From NCBI RefSeq assembly GCF_030683065.1, contig NZ_JAUXMX010000004.1, positions 89,725-153,724 of the forward strand: a stretch of DNA of 64,000 nucleotides. Direction: 5' to 3'. Positions 9,762 through 17,775 of this stretch are shown here, piece by piece. The notes beneath the pieces were generated by a model. It was not told the origin of the DNA. It searched no databases and saw nothing but the letters and a program-made list of their open reading frames with translations. The position numbers and the translations under genes are program-made. The stretch is from Pseudomonas sp. Its GTDB lineage: Bacteria > Pseudomonadota > Gammaproteobacteria > Pseudomonadales > Pseudomonadaceae. Positions within the stretch are counted from its first letter, which is position 1, and each line of letters starts with the position of its first letter.

Positions 9762-9839
9762 TATATAGGCTTATATAAATTTTTAGGCGACAAAAGGCAC
9801 ACCGCTCAGCGCAGAGCGATCAAGCCGATACGGGTTTTT

Positions 9840-9886
9840 TTGATGATTTGATCAAACGCCCCAGGCCGGCTTGAGCAAATGCTCAG
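9840..9886. promoter_or_regulatory. Two DmpR upstream activating sequences (UAS1 and UAS2)
   Basis: Two 16-bp imperfect palindromes, TTGATGATTTGATCAA (9840-9855) and TTGAGCAAATGCTCAG (9871-9886), have centres 31 bp apart, close to three helical turns. They sit about 142 and 173 bp upstream of the predicted start site. Position, spacing and sequence fit enhancer sites for DmpR/XylR-type activators. They also lie upstream of dmpR, so autoregulation is possible. Confidence 0.87.
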
Positions 9887-10173
9887 CCAGCGAAAATGGG
9901 CGTGCAGGCGGGCGGGGCAGGCGACGCCAATTTCATCAATTGGTTGACTTCCAAGTGCGCACGGATCTGGATATGGTGACTGCCGATTTGAGCTGCGAGG
10001 CGTTTTGCCAGCACTTGACCGCCAACCACCCAGACCCTTCCATTGACGGAAATTGCAGGGAAAAGCAGGTTTACAGCAGGTAAATTCAGCTATCTTTATT
10101 GACTGAGTAAATACCCTGGCAACCGGTCAGAGGTGGTTCTCCCCTTACAAAAATAATCAGGGGTCCTATTGCC

Positions 10174-11859
10174 ATGGCAATCAGGTACAAGCCACAACTG
10201 CAGCACTCGGACTTTCAGGATCTGAGCAAACAGATCCGTTTTCAAAGCATGGAAGGCAAAATCTGGTTCGGCGAACAACGCATGTTGCTGATGCAGGTTT
10301 CCGCCATGGGCAGCTTTCGCCGCGAGCTGGTGAGCATCCTCGGCATCGAACGGGCCAAGGGCTTCTTCCTGCGTTTGGGCTACCAGTCCGGCCTGCGCGA
10401 TGCCGAGTTGGCGCGCAAGCTGCGTCCACATTGCAGCGAGCTGGATATCTTCCTTGCCGGCCCGCAGCTGCACTCGCTCAAGGGGCTGGTCAAGGCGATT
10501 CCTACCGAGCTGGATATCGACATCGAAACCGGGCGTTTCTACGTCGAGGTGGAGTGGGTCGACTCCTTCGAGGTGGAGATCTGCCAGAGCGAACTGGGGC
10601 CGATGGACGAGCCGGTGTGCTGGACCCTGCTCGGCTATGCCTGCAGCTACTCCTCCTCGTTCATGGGCCGCGAGGTGATCTTCAAGGAGATCACCTGCCG
10701 CGGCCGCGGCGACGACAAGTGCCGGATCGTCGGCAAGCTGGCAGAAGAGTGGGACGACGCCGAGGCGTTCAAGGCGTATTTCAAGAACGACCCGATCATC
10801 GAAGAACTGTACGAGTTGCAGTCGCAACTGGCCTCGCTGCGCACCAGCCTGCAACGCCAGGAAGGCCAGTATTACGGCATCGGTCAGTCCCAGGCCTACA
10901 CCAAGGTCTGCCAGATGATCGACAAGGCCGCCAAGGGCAAGGTCTCGGTGCTGTTGCTTGGCGAAAGCGGGGTGGGCAAGGAGGTGATTGCGCGCAGCGT
11001 GCACCTGCGCAGCGCCCGCGCCGAACAGCCATTCGTGGCGATAAACTGCGCCGCCATTCCCCCGGACCTGATCGAGGCCGAGCTATTCGGCGTGGAAAAG
11101 GGTGCCTTCACCGGCGCGCTGCAGTCGCGCATGGGCCGTTTCGAGCGGGCCAACCAGGGCACCATCTTTCTCGACGAAGTGGTTGAACTGAGCACGCGCG
11201 CCCAAGCCACTCTGCTGCGCGTGCTGCAGGAAGGCGAACTGGAGCGGGTCGGTGACAACCGTACGCGCAAGGTCGACGTGCGGGTAATCGCCGCCACCAA
11301 CGAAAGCCTCAGCGAGGCGGTCAAGACGGGCAAGTTCCGCGCCGACCTGTTCTACCGGCTCAATGTGTTCCCGGTCAGCATCCCGCCCCTGCGCGAACGC
11401 CTGGAGGATATCCCGCTGCTGGTCGAGCACTTCCTCAAGCGCTTCCACAGCGAATACAACAAGAAGACCCTGGGCCTTTCCGACCTGGCCATGGAGGCCT
11501 GCATGCACTACCCCTGGCCGGGCAATATCCGCGAACTGGAGAACGTCATCGAGCGCGGCATCATCCTTACCGATAGCAACGAGAGCATCAGCTTCGAGTC
11601 GCTGTTCCCGCAGTTGCAGCTGGAAGAATTGCTCGAGAGCCGGTTGTCCAGTGAAGGCACCTTGCTGCAGCCGACCGCCGAGCAGAGCTGGACCGAACAG
11701 GTGCTGGGCACGGGCCTGAGTCTGGACGCCATCGAAGAACAGTTGATGCGCGAAGCCATGCAGCGCGCAAGCAACAACGTCTCCGGCGCCGCGCGCATCC
11801 TCGGCCTGACCCGCCCGGCCCTGGCCTACCGGCTGAAGAAGATCGGCATCGAGGTCTGA
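10174..11859 (+). CDS. dmpR: Sigma54-dependent phenol-responsive activator
   Basis: Transcriptional activator that binds phenols directly and drives sigma54 promoters. It has 561 residues. The N-terminal sensor domain (about 1-210) includes His100 (GPQLHSLKG) and Trp128 (EVEWVD), corresponding to effector-pocket residues of the family. Cys157, Cys175 and Cys183 fit its structural zinc site. A short linker is followed by the AAA+ domain with GESGVGKE (263-270), GAFTGA (310-315) and GTIFLDEV. The C-terminus has a Fis-type helix-turn-helix (NVSGAARILGLTRPALAYRL). It is divergent from dmpK and upstream, in the same direction, of a second sigma54-promoted operon. No convincing sigma70 promoter was identified for it. 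Confidence 0.96.
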   Translation: MAIRYKPQLQHSDFQDLSKQIRFQSMEGKIWFGEQRMLLMQVSAMGSFRRELVSILGIERAKGFFLRLGYQSGLRDAELARKLRPHCSELDIFLAGPQLHSLKGLVKAIPTELDIDIETGRFYVEVEWVDSFEVEICQSELGPMDEPVCWTLLGYACSYSSSFMGREVIFKEITCRGRGDDKCRIVGKLAEEWDDAEAFKAYFKNDPIIEELYELQSQLASLRTSLQRQEGQYYGIGQSQAYTKVCQMIDKAAKGKVSVLLLGESGVGKEVIARSVHLRSARAEQPFVAINCAAIPPDLIEAELFGVEKGAFTGALQSRMGRFERANQGTIFLDEVVELSTRAQATLLRVLQEGELERVGDNRTRKVDVRVIAATNESLSEAVKTGKFRADLFYRLNVFPVSIPPLRERLEDIPLLVEHFLKRFHSEYNKKTLGLSDLAMEACMHYPWPGNIRELENVIERGIILTDSNESISFESLFPQLQLEELLESRLSSEGTLLQPTAEQSWTEQVLGTGLSLDAIEEQLMREAMQRASNNVSGAARILGLTRPALAYRLKKIGIEV

Positions 11860-11869
11860 GCGCCTGTGC

Positions 11870-11899
11870 AAAGGCGCCGACCTGCTGCTTGGCGCCTTT
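11870..11899 (+). terminator. Hairpin downstream of dmpR
   Basis: A perfect 9-bp stem, AAAGGCGCC and GGCGCCTTT, flanks a 12-base loop and starts 11 bases after the dmpR stop. The T-run is only three bases, so termination strength is uncertain. It probably separates dmpR from the next operon. Confidence 0.6.
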
Positions 11900-12053
11900 G
11901 TAGGATGTGGCGGGCCGCGTAGGCTTGAGCGAAGCGATACTCATCGGGCGGTTTATGCCTGTACCCGTTGGCTGGGCGAATATCGATGATGGGTTACGGC
12001 GCGCGTGTTCTGCTGGCAGCAGGTCAATGTGCGGGCGCCTAACCGCATCCTAC
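11900..12053 (+). repeat. Dispersed intergenic repeat, copy A (about 154 bp)
   Basis: The element is bounded by GTAGGATG at the left and CATCCTAC at the right. A related copy in the opposite orientation lies at 34531-34673. Shared blocks include GCGATACTCATCGGGCGG (CCCATC in the other copy), TATCGATGATGGGTTACGG and TCTGCTGGCAGCAGG. Shorter related pieces occur at 19499-19560 and 60801-60881. No protein is encoded convincingly. Confidence 0.75.
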
Positions 12054-12109
12054 AAAAGCGCCGCCCGGCCCGCCCATCGGCTTGCCGCCCACCTAGCCGG
12101 GACGCCGGC

Positions 12110-12154
12110 TTTACCAAATGGATAAAACCCCGGGCGATTTGACTATTTGCTCAA
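12110..12154 (+). promoter_or_regulatory. Two DmpR-type upstream activating sequences for the downstream operon
   Basis: TTTACCAAATGGATAA (12110-12125) and TTGACTATTTGCTCAA (12139-12154) resemble the two palindromes upstream of dmpK. Their centres are 29 bp apart, and the proximal one is about 134 bp before the predicted start site. The proximal site is the better match; the distal one agrees with dmp UAS2 at about 10 of 16 positions. Binding by DmpR is inferred from sequence and layout only. Confidence 0.65.
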
Positions 12155-12202
12155 AGGCAGCGCGTCCCGCCGCGTTGCAATTGCGCCCTGAATAATCTTC
12201 AC

Positions 12203-12226
12203 GAAACCTAAAAATCGATAGGTTTC
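12203..12226. repeat. 8-bp perfect inverted repeat between enhancers and promoter
   Basis: Arms GAAACCTA and TAGGTTTC are separated by AAAATCGA. The element lies in an AT-rich stretch (about 12190-12248) between the UAS-like sites and the -24 element. It could be an operator for another factor or contribute to DNA bending; only a weak IHF-like match is present. Confidence 0.4.
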
Positions 12227-12252
12227 AACAGCTTGTAAATCAATACAGGAGA

Positions 12253-12269
12253 CTGGCACAAGCGTTGCT
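12253..12269 (+). promoter_or_regulatory. Sigma54 promoter of the YCF48/RND/DUF1302/DUF1329 operon
   Basis: The sequence CTGGCACAAGCGTTGCT has GG-N10-GC and matches TGGCAC-N5-TTGC completely. Transcription would begin near 12280, about 40 bases before the first gene. It is nearly identical in core sequence to the dmp operon promoter. Confidence 0.9.
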
Positions 12270-12321
12270 CTAGGGTTCACCAACCGCTGCAAGACAAAAA
12301 CAATCCAAGTGGTGACCCGTA

Positions 12322-13338
12322 ATGAGCTTCACTTCCACGCCGCGTAACGGCCTGACCTGCGCTACTGCCTCTCCACGTCTACCTCGCTGCACGCTCGCCC
12401 TGATTCTGCTGCCCGTACTGCTGGCCGGTTGCGAGGCCGAACTGAACCTGGCGGCGGTCGGCGAGGCAACCCGCCACGCCAGCCTGCGCACCGATCATTA
12501 CCAGGCATTAGCCAGCAACGCGACAGTCAGCGTGCTGGTCGGCAACGACGGGGTGATCCTGGTCAGCCAGGATCAGGGCCTCAACTGGCAGCGCCAGCAA
12601 CTGCCGGGGCAACCCGGCCTGATCGATGTGGATGCCTGCCCGGACGGCAGTTTCATCGCCCTCGGCTTTGCTAATCAGCTGTGGCACAGCGCCGACCAGG
12701 GCCTGAGCTGGAATGCCCATACGCTGCCGACCCAGGAGCAGATGCTCACCGCAACCTGTGCACCCGACGGTGCCTGGTGGGCGGCCGGCAGCTTCACCAC
12801 CCTGCTCAATAGTCAGGACCAAGGCGCCAACTGGGATGAAACCAGCCTGGACGAAGACGCCATGCTCACCACCCTGCAGTTCCTCGACGCACAGCAGGCG
12901 GTGGTCACCGGCGAATTCGGCCTGGTCTTCAGCAGCACCGATGGCGGCCAGAGCTGGCAGGCCAGCGGTCGTTTGCCGGAAGAGTTCTACCCGCACGCCA
13001 GCCACTTCGTCAGCCTGGATGAAGGCTGGGTCGGCGGCCTCAATGGCTTTATCTACCACACCCTCGACGCCGGCCAGAACTGGCAACGCCAGGACACCCC
13101 GTCCGCCGCACCGATCTTCAACTTCAGCGCCAACCGCGACGGTCTGTTCGCCATCGGCGATCACAGCAGCGTGCTGCGTCTGAGCGGCGAGCGCTGGCAG
13201 GCATTGCCCACGCCGAATGCACCGGCTTACCTGCGCGCCGCCAACAGCAGCGATGACCATCGCCTGACCGTGGCTGGCGGCCGCGGCCTGCTGCTCAACC
13301 TCGATACCCGCCCGGCCCTGGCCGCCCAGGCTCAGTGA
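12322..13338 (+). CDS. YCF48/BNR-repeat beta-propeller lipoprotein
   Basis: 338-residue protein with an N-terminal hydrophobic segment ending in a lipobox (VLLAGC, cysteine near residue 37), so it should be an exported lipoprotein. The body consists of repeated blades with the Asp-box pattern, for example SQDQGLNWQ, SADQGLSWN, SSTDGGQSW and TLDAGQNW, as in YCF48/Hcf136-like and BNR proteins. The exact function is unknown. It is the first gene of an operon that continues 10 bp later with an RND exporter, so a role as a periplasmic accessory or assembly factor for the transporter is an inference. Confidence 0.85.
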   Translation: MSFTSTPRNGLTCATASPRLPRCTLALILLPVLLAGCEAELNLAAVGEATRHASLRTDHYQALASNATVSVLVGNDGVILVSQDQGLNWQRQQLPGQPGLIDVDACPDGSFIALGFANQLWHSADQGLSWNAHTLPTQEQMLTATCAPDGAWWAAGSFTTLLNSQDQGANWDETSLDEDAMLTTLQFLDAQQAVVTGEFGLVFSSTDGGQSWQASGRLPEEFYPHASHFVSLDEGWVGGLNGFIYHTLDAGQNWQRQDTPSAAPIFNFSANRDGLFAIGDHSSVLRLSGERWQALPTPNAPAYLRAANSSDDHRLTVAGGRGLLLNLDTRPALAAQAQ

Positions 13339-13348
13339 GGCTTTGACC

Positions 13349-15823
13349 ATGTCCATGCATCGGTTCACCCATTTTTTCTACCTGGCCAAGATCTGGCTGT
13401 TTCGTAACCCGCGCCGGGTACTGGCGCTGATTGGCGCGCTAACCCTGTTCTTCGCCCTGCAGATCCCGGCGCTCAAGGTCTATACCGACTTCGCCGACCT
13501 GCTGCCGCAGGAACACCCCTATATCCAGCTGCACAACAGCATCAAGGACACCTTCGGCGGCGCCAATGTGCTGGTGATCGGCGTCGAGTTCGAGGACGGC
13601 GACCTGTTCAGTAACGCCAACCTGGCCACCCTCGACCGGGTCACCCAGGCGGTCGACAACCTACCGGGGGTCAACCACAACCTGGTCAGCAGCCTGACCC
13701 ATCGCAACTCGCGCAAGATCTGGCTGACCGAGGTCGGCAGCATCAACTCCGAACCCTATTACCAGCCAGAATTCGGTCAGCTCGACGCCGCTCAACTGAC
13801 CGCGATGAAGGCCGATGTGGTGGCCAACCCGCGGGTCTATGGGCCGCTGGTGTCGCCGGATCTCAAGGTGGCGCTGGTCAAGGCGCAGCTGATCGAGGGC
13901 CAGCTCGACTACGAGCAGACCTTCGCTCAGCTGCAGGCCCTGCGCCAGGCGGAAGTGCGCGACGGCGTCAAGCTGTACGCCACCGGTCAGCCGGTGCTGG
14001 TCGGCTGGGCCTACACCTACATGGAGCAGATCCTGCAGATCTTCGTGTTCACCGTGTTGGCCATGCTGGCCCTGCTGGTGTTCCATTTCCGCAAGGCCTA
14101 CGGCGTGCTGATCCCGCTCGGCGGGGTGCTGATTTCGACCATCTGGGGCTTGGGCATCATCAGCCTGCTGGGCTACAACCTCGACCCGCTGGGCCTGGTG
14201 ATTCCCTTCCTGATTGCCGCACGGGCCATGAGCCACGGCGTGCAGTTGGTGGAGCGCTACTACGCCGAGGTGCGCGAACGCGGCAACGGCCAGTTGGCCG
14301 CGCGCGCCACCTTCGACAGCCTGTTCCGCCCCGGCACCCTGGGCATCGCCTCGGACGCCATCGGCCTGGCGCTGATCGCCATCGGCTCGATCGCGCTGAA
14401 CACCAAGCTGGGCATCTACGCTTCGCTGTGGGCAACTACGGTGATCTTCTCGGTACTGATCGGCGTGCCGCTGCTGCTGTCGATCCTGCCGCAACCGAAG
14501 AACCCCGAAATCAAGGAAACCTTCCTGCGCCATATCGGCGCCACCTGCGCCGCCACCGTGTCGCGTCCCGGTGCCGCGCGCAAGCTGCTGGGGCTGGCCG
14601 CTCTGGCGATGGTTGCCGGGCTGTGGGCATCGTCGCAGGTGCGCATCGGCGACTCCGAACCCGGCTCGCCAATCCTTTATCCCGAGCACGACTACAACCT
14701 GTCGTCCAAGGAAATCAACGACCGCTTCCCCGGTTCCGAGGAGTTGTACATCATTGCCGAGCACGCCGAGAACGGCGGCATCAAGCGGCCCGAAGTGCTC
14801 AAGGCGCTGCAGTCACTGCAGGCGCACATGCTGGGTGATCCGACGGTGGGCGGCAGCAAAGGCCTGCCGGACCTGGTCAAACAGGTCAATCGGCTGATGC
14901 ATAACGACGACCCGCGCTGGTTCCAGATCCCCCATGACGCCGATTACGTCGGCGGGCTGATGTTCACCTACATGGCCTCCAGCCCGATCCCCGGCGCGCT
15001 GGACGAGTTCAACGATACCGACGACCGCATCGCCAACCTGGTGTTCTATTACAAGGATCGCCAGGGCGAGACCATCCGCCGCGCCATGCACATGGCCAAG
15101 CAGTGGATCGCCGAACACGGCGAGTCGGTACCGGGCCTGAGCATCCGCCTGGCTGGCGGCACCCTCGGCGTCGCTGCGGCGATGAACGAGTCGGCGTTCG
15201 AGACCAACCTTCTGGTACTGCCGTTGGTGTTCCTGTTTATCTTCGTCTTCGTCATGGTCTTCTACACCAGCTGGCATGCCGGCCTGATGATGCTGATGGC
15301 GATGCTCTTCGCCACCGTGTTGACCTATGCCTACATGGGCCTGGCCGGCATGAGTATCGACATCAACACGGTGCCGGTGATCGCCGTGGGTATCGGCGTC
15401 GGCATCGACTACTCCATTTATATGATGGATCGCATCCGCGAGGAGATGGTCAAGAGCGGCAACCTGTCCGCCGCGGTGCACCGCGCCATCGCCACCACTG
15501 GCATGGCGATTAGCTTCACCGCGCTGACCCTGATGGCCGGCATCGTCATGTGGGTGCTGCTCTCCGACCTGCGCTTCCAGGCCGACGCCGCCAAGTTGCT
15601 GTGCGTGATGATCGTGATCAACGGCATCGCCGCCATGCTGCTAGCCCCGGCCTGGGTGCTGGTGTTCAAGCCGCGCTTCATCACCGATGCCTACGTCGAT
15701 GAGGACGGCGTGATCCATGCCGACCACGACGCCGAGCCGGTTACGCCAATTCCCACCGATCCGTTGCCGACTTCAGCGCAGTCGGGCGGCGGGCTGCTGT
15801 CCGAGGCGCGCCAACCGGCCTGA
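13349..15823 (+). CDS. RND superfamily (MMPL-type) transporter
   Basis: Inner-membrane protein of 824 residues with the two-fold RND/MMPL architecture. A first membrane helix (about 20-40) precedes a large periplasmic loop, then a helix bundle (about 225-400), a second loop and a second bundle (about 615-780) with IAVGIGVGIDYSIYMMDRI. The family exports lipids or hydrophobic compounds in other bacteria; the substrate here is unknown. The ATG at 13349 is preferred over a TTG two codons upstream because GAGG lies 8 bases before it. Neighbours encode outer-membrane and periplasmic proteins, suggesting a trans-envelope system. Confidence 0.88.
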   Translation: MSMHRFTHFFYLAKIWLFRNPRRVLALIGALTLFFALQIPALKVYTDFADLLPQEHPYIQLHNSIKDTFGGANVLVIGVEFEDGDLFSNANLATLDRVTQAVDNLPGVNHNLVSSLTHRNSRKIWLTEVGSINSEPYYQPEFGQLDAAQLTAMKADVVANPRVYGPLVSPDLKVALVKAQLIEGQLDYEQTFAQLQALRQAEVRDGVKLYATGQPVLVGWAYTYMEQILQIFVFTVLAMLALLVFHFRKAYGVLIPLGGVLISTIWGLGIISLLGYNLDPLGLVIPFLIAARAMSHGVQLVERYYAEVRERGNGQLAARATFDSLFRPGTLGIASDAIGLALIAIGSIALNTKLGIYASLWATTVIFSVLIGVPLLLSILPQPKNPEIKETFLRHIGATCAATVSRPGAARKLLGLAALAMVAGLWASSQVRIGDSEPGSPILYPEHDYNLSSKEINDRFPGSEELYIIAEHAENGGIKRPEVLKALQSLQAHMLGDPTVGGSKGLPDLVKQVNRLMHNDDPRWFQIPHDADYVGGLMFTYMASSPIPGALDEFNDTDDRIANLVFYYKDRQGETIRRAMHMAKQWIAEHGESVPGLSIRLAGGTLGVAAAMNESAFETNLLVLPLVFLFIFVFVMVFYTSWHAGLMMLMAMLFATVLTYAYMGLAGMSIDINTVPVIAVGIGVGIDYSIYMMDRIREEMVKSGNLSAAVHRAIATTGMAISFTALTLMAGIVMWVLLSDLRFQADAAKLLCVMIVINGIAAMLLAPAWVLVFKPRFITDAYVDEDGVIHADHDAEPVTPIPTDPLPTSAQSGGGLLSEARQPA

Positions 15824-15861
15824 GCCGGCACGCACCAACAACCCACGTAAGAGGTTCTGCC

Positions 15862-17754
15862 ATGCAGACAAGAATAAGAAAAAGCCTGAAACACTGGACC
15901 CTGGCCACGCTGGCGGGGGCAGGTTGCAGCCTGACCCCGCTGGCTGCGGTCATGGCCAACGAGGAGATGCAAGTCACTGGCTTCGTCGAGAACGCCACCT
16001 TCGCCCGTGACAGTGTCGGCCTGTCGAAATTCCGCAACACGCTGCAGGTCAACGCCGACCGCAAGTTCGGCGACCTCGGCCAGCTGAACTTCAAGAACAC
16101 TGCGTTCCACGCCACCTTCCGTGGCACCTACGACGGCGTCTACGACCTCAATAGCAGTGAGTACGGCAGCGGCGCGGGGGGCGCCATCGAGCTGGAGAAC
16201 AGCATTGCCGGCAACAGCGTGCCGCACGGTGGCGGCTTGACCGTGCCCGGCACCCTGCTCGGCTTCGACCAGGTGCGCAACCCCAACGAGGGCATGATTG
16301 TGCTTGGTGAGAACCTGCACAAAACCCGCGGCGGTGTGGCATTCGGCGTGCCGGTGCGGCCCTGCGACAAGGACAGCCGCGGCTGCATCGACAATTACCT
16401 GGATGCCAGCAGCGACGACCTGCGCTTCCCCGAATTCAACGAGCGCCTGGACTTCATTCGTGAGCTGTATGTCGACTTCGACAACGAGCTGCCTAACGGC
16501 GACATCCTCAGCTGGCGCCTGGGCAAGCAGCAGGTGATCTGGGGCCGCACGGATCTGTTCCGCGTGCTCGACGTGATCAACCCGGTCGACTATTCGCGCA
16601 ACAACATCTATGACGAGCTGGAAGACATCCGCATCCCCATGTGGATCGCCAAGGCCGACTGGCGGATGGGCGCCGGCGAGCTGTTCGACGACCTCAACCT
16701 GTCGTTCGTGTGGAACTTCGACAAGTTCCGCCCGCACAACCTCGGCCAGTGCGGCGGGCCCAACTCGATTCTCGACGCGGCCTGCTTCTTCCGCGGCATG
16801 AACAACCTGTGGGAAAACGGCGGCACCGTGGCCAACTTCGCCAACGGCAACATCGCCACCGACTTCGGCCCCGGCCAGATCGGTATCCGCCAGGCGCACA
16901 TGCCGTCCTGGAGCCTGTCCAACAGCCAGTTCGGGATCAAGCTGGAAGGCGTCTACGGCGACTTCGGCTTCAGCCTCAACGCCCTCACCTACCGCTCGCA
17001 ACTGCCTTCGCTGCGCGGCGGCATCCCGGCGACCAATGCCTTCACCGGCGAGACCGCGGTGTGGCCAAGCCTGATCGCCTTCGACATCCACTTCCCGCGG
17101 GTCAACCTGATTGGCGGCTCGATGGACTACTACTCGCAGGCGATCGACACGGTGTTCCGCGTCGAAGTGGCGCACACCGAGGGCGAGGAGTTCGCCAACA
17201 CTATGCAGTCGCGGCTGTTCTCCGAGTCCAACGTGACCCGCTACGTGATCGGTGCGGACAAGAACATCTTCATCCCGGCGCTCAACCCGGGCCGGGCGTT
17301 CCTGTTCTCGGCGCAATTGTTCGGCCAGCACATCCACGAGCACCAGGAGGAGAAACGCGCACTGGGCAAGGTCGGCATGCCGGACTGGGAGCAGAACTGG
17401 ATCGGCACCCTGCTGGTCAAGGGCTGGTGGATGAACGATCGGCTCAGCCCGCAGTTGCTCGCCGCGCATGACTTCAAGGCCCAGGCCACCGCCATCGCCC
17501 CGAGCATCGAGTACCTGTTCAGCGACAACCTGAAGATCACCGCCGGCGCCAACATCAAGGTCGGTCGCGGCGCCCGCGAGTACGACGACTGCCGTACCTG
17601 CAACCCATGGGACCCCTTCACCAGCGCTGGCCAACCGGAAGGCATGAGCCTCGGCCTGTCCGGCTATGAACCCCTGGGTCGTTTCCGCGCTGGCCCGATC
17701 GGCATGGCGCAAAAGGAAGACGAACTGCAACTGACCCTGCGCTACAGCTTCTGA
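15862..17754 (+). CDS. DUF1302 family outer-membrane protein
   Basis: 630-residue protein with a signal peptide (cleavage probably near AVMANEE, residues 31-36). It is rich in alternating aromatic/glycine beta-strand patterns and ends in a phenylalanine (LTLRYSF), as outer-membrane barrels do. Sequence features such as WRLGKQQVIWGRTDLFRVLD fit DUF1302. In Pseudomonas this family is usually paired with DUF1329, as here. The biochemical role is not established. It starts 38 bp after the transporter gene, with AAGAGGTT before the ATG. Confidence 0.87.
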   Translation: MQTRIRKSLKHWTLATLAGAGCSLTPLAAVMANEEMQVTGFVENATFARDSVGLSKFRNTLQVNADRKFGDLGQLNFKNTAFHATFRGTYDGVYDLNSSEYGSGAGGAIELENSIAGNSVPHGGGLTVPGTLLGFDQVRNPNEGMIVLGENLHKTRGGVAFGVPVRPCDKDSRGCIDNYLDASSDDLRFPEFNERLDFIRELYVDFDNELPNGDILSWRLGKQQVIWGRTDLFRVLDVINPVDYSRNNIYDELEDIRIPMWIAKADWRMGAGELFDDLNLSFVWNFDKFRPHNLGQCGGPNSILDAACFFRGMNNLWENGGTVANFANGNIATDFGPGQIGIRQAHMPSWSLSNSQFGIKLEGVYGDFGFSLNALTYRSQLPSLRGGIPATNAFTGETAVWPSLIAFDIHFPRVNLIGGSMDYYSQAIDTVFRVEVAHTEGEEFANTMQSRLFSESNVTRYVIGADKNIFIPALNPGRAFLFSAQLFGQHIHEHQEEKRALGKVGMPDWEQNWIGTLLVKGWWMNDRLSPQLLAAHDFKAQATAIAPSIEYLFSDNLKITAGANIKVGRGAREYDDCRTCNPWDPFTSAGQPEGMSLGLSGYEPLGRFRAGPIGMAQKEDELQLTLRYSF

Positions 17755-17775
17755 TCACCACGAGGAACGGACAAC

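Noticed and set aside
9840..9855. ANR/FNR box reading of TTGATGATTTGATCAA
   Set aside because: The spacing between TTGAT and ATCAA is six bases, not four; the DmpR enhancer reading with its partner palindrome fits better.
15691..17730. Very long open frame on the minus strand (679 codons) opposite the DUF1302 gene
   Set aside because: It is a GC-rich antisense shadow: low-complexity Ala/Val/Gly/His composition, no family motifs, and a confident gene on the other strand.
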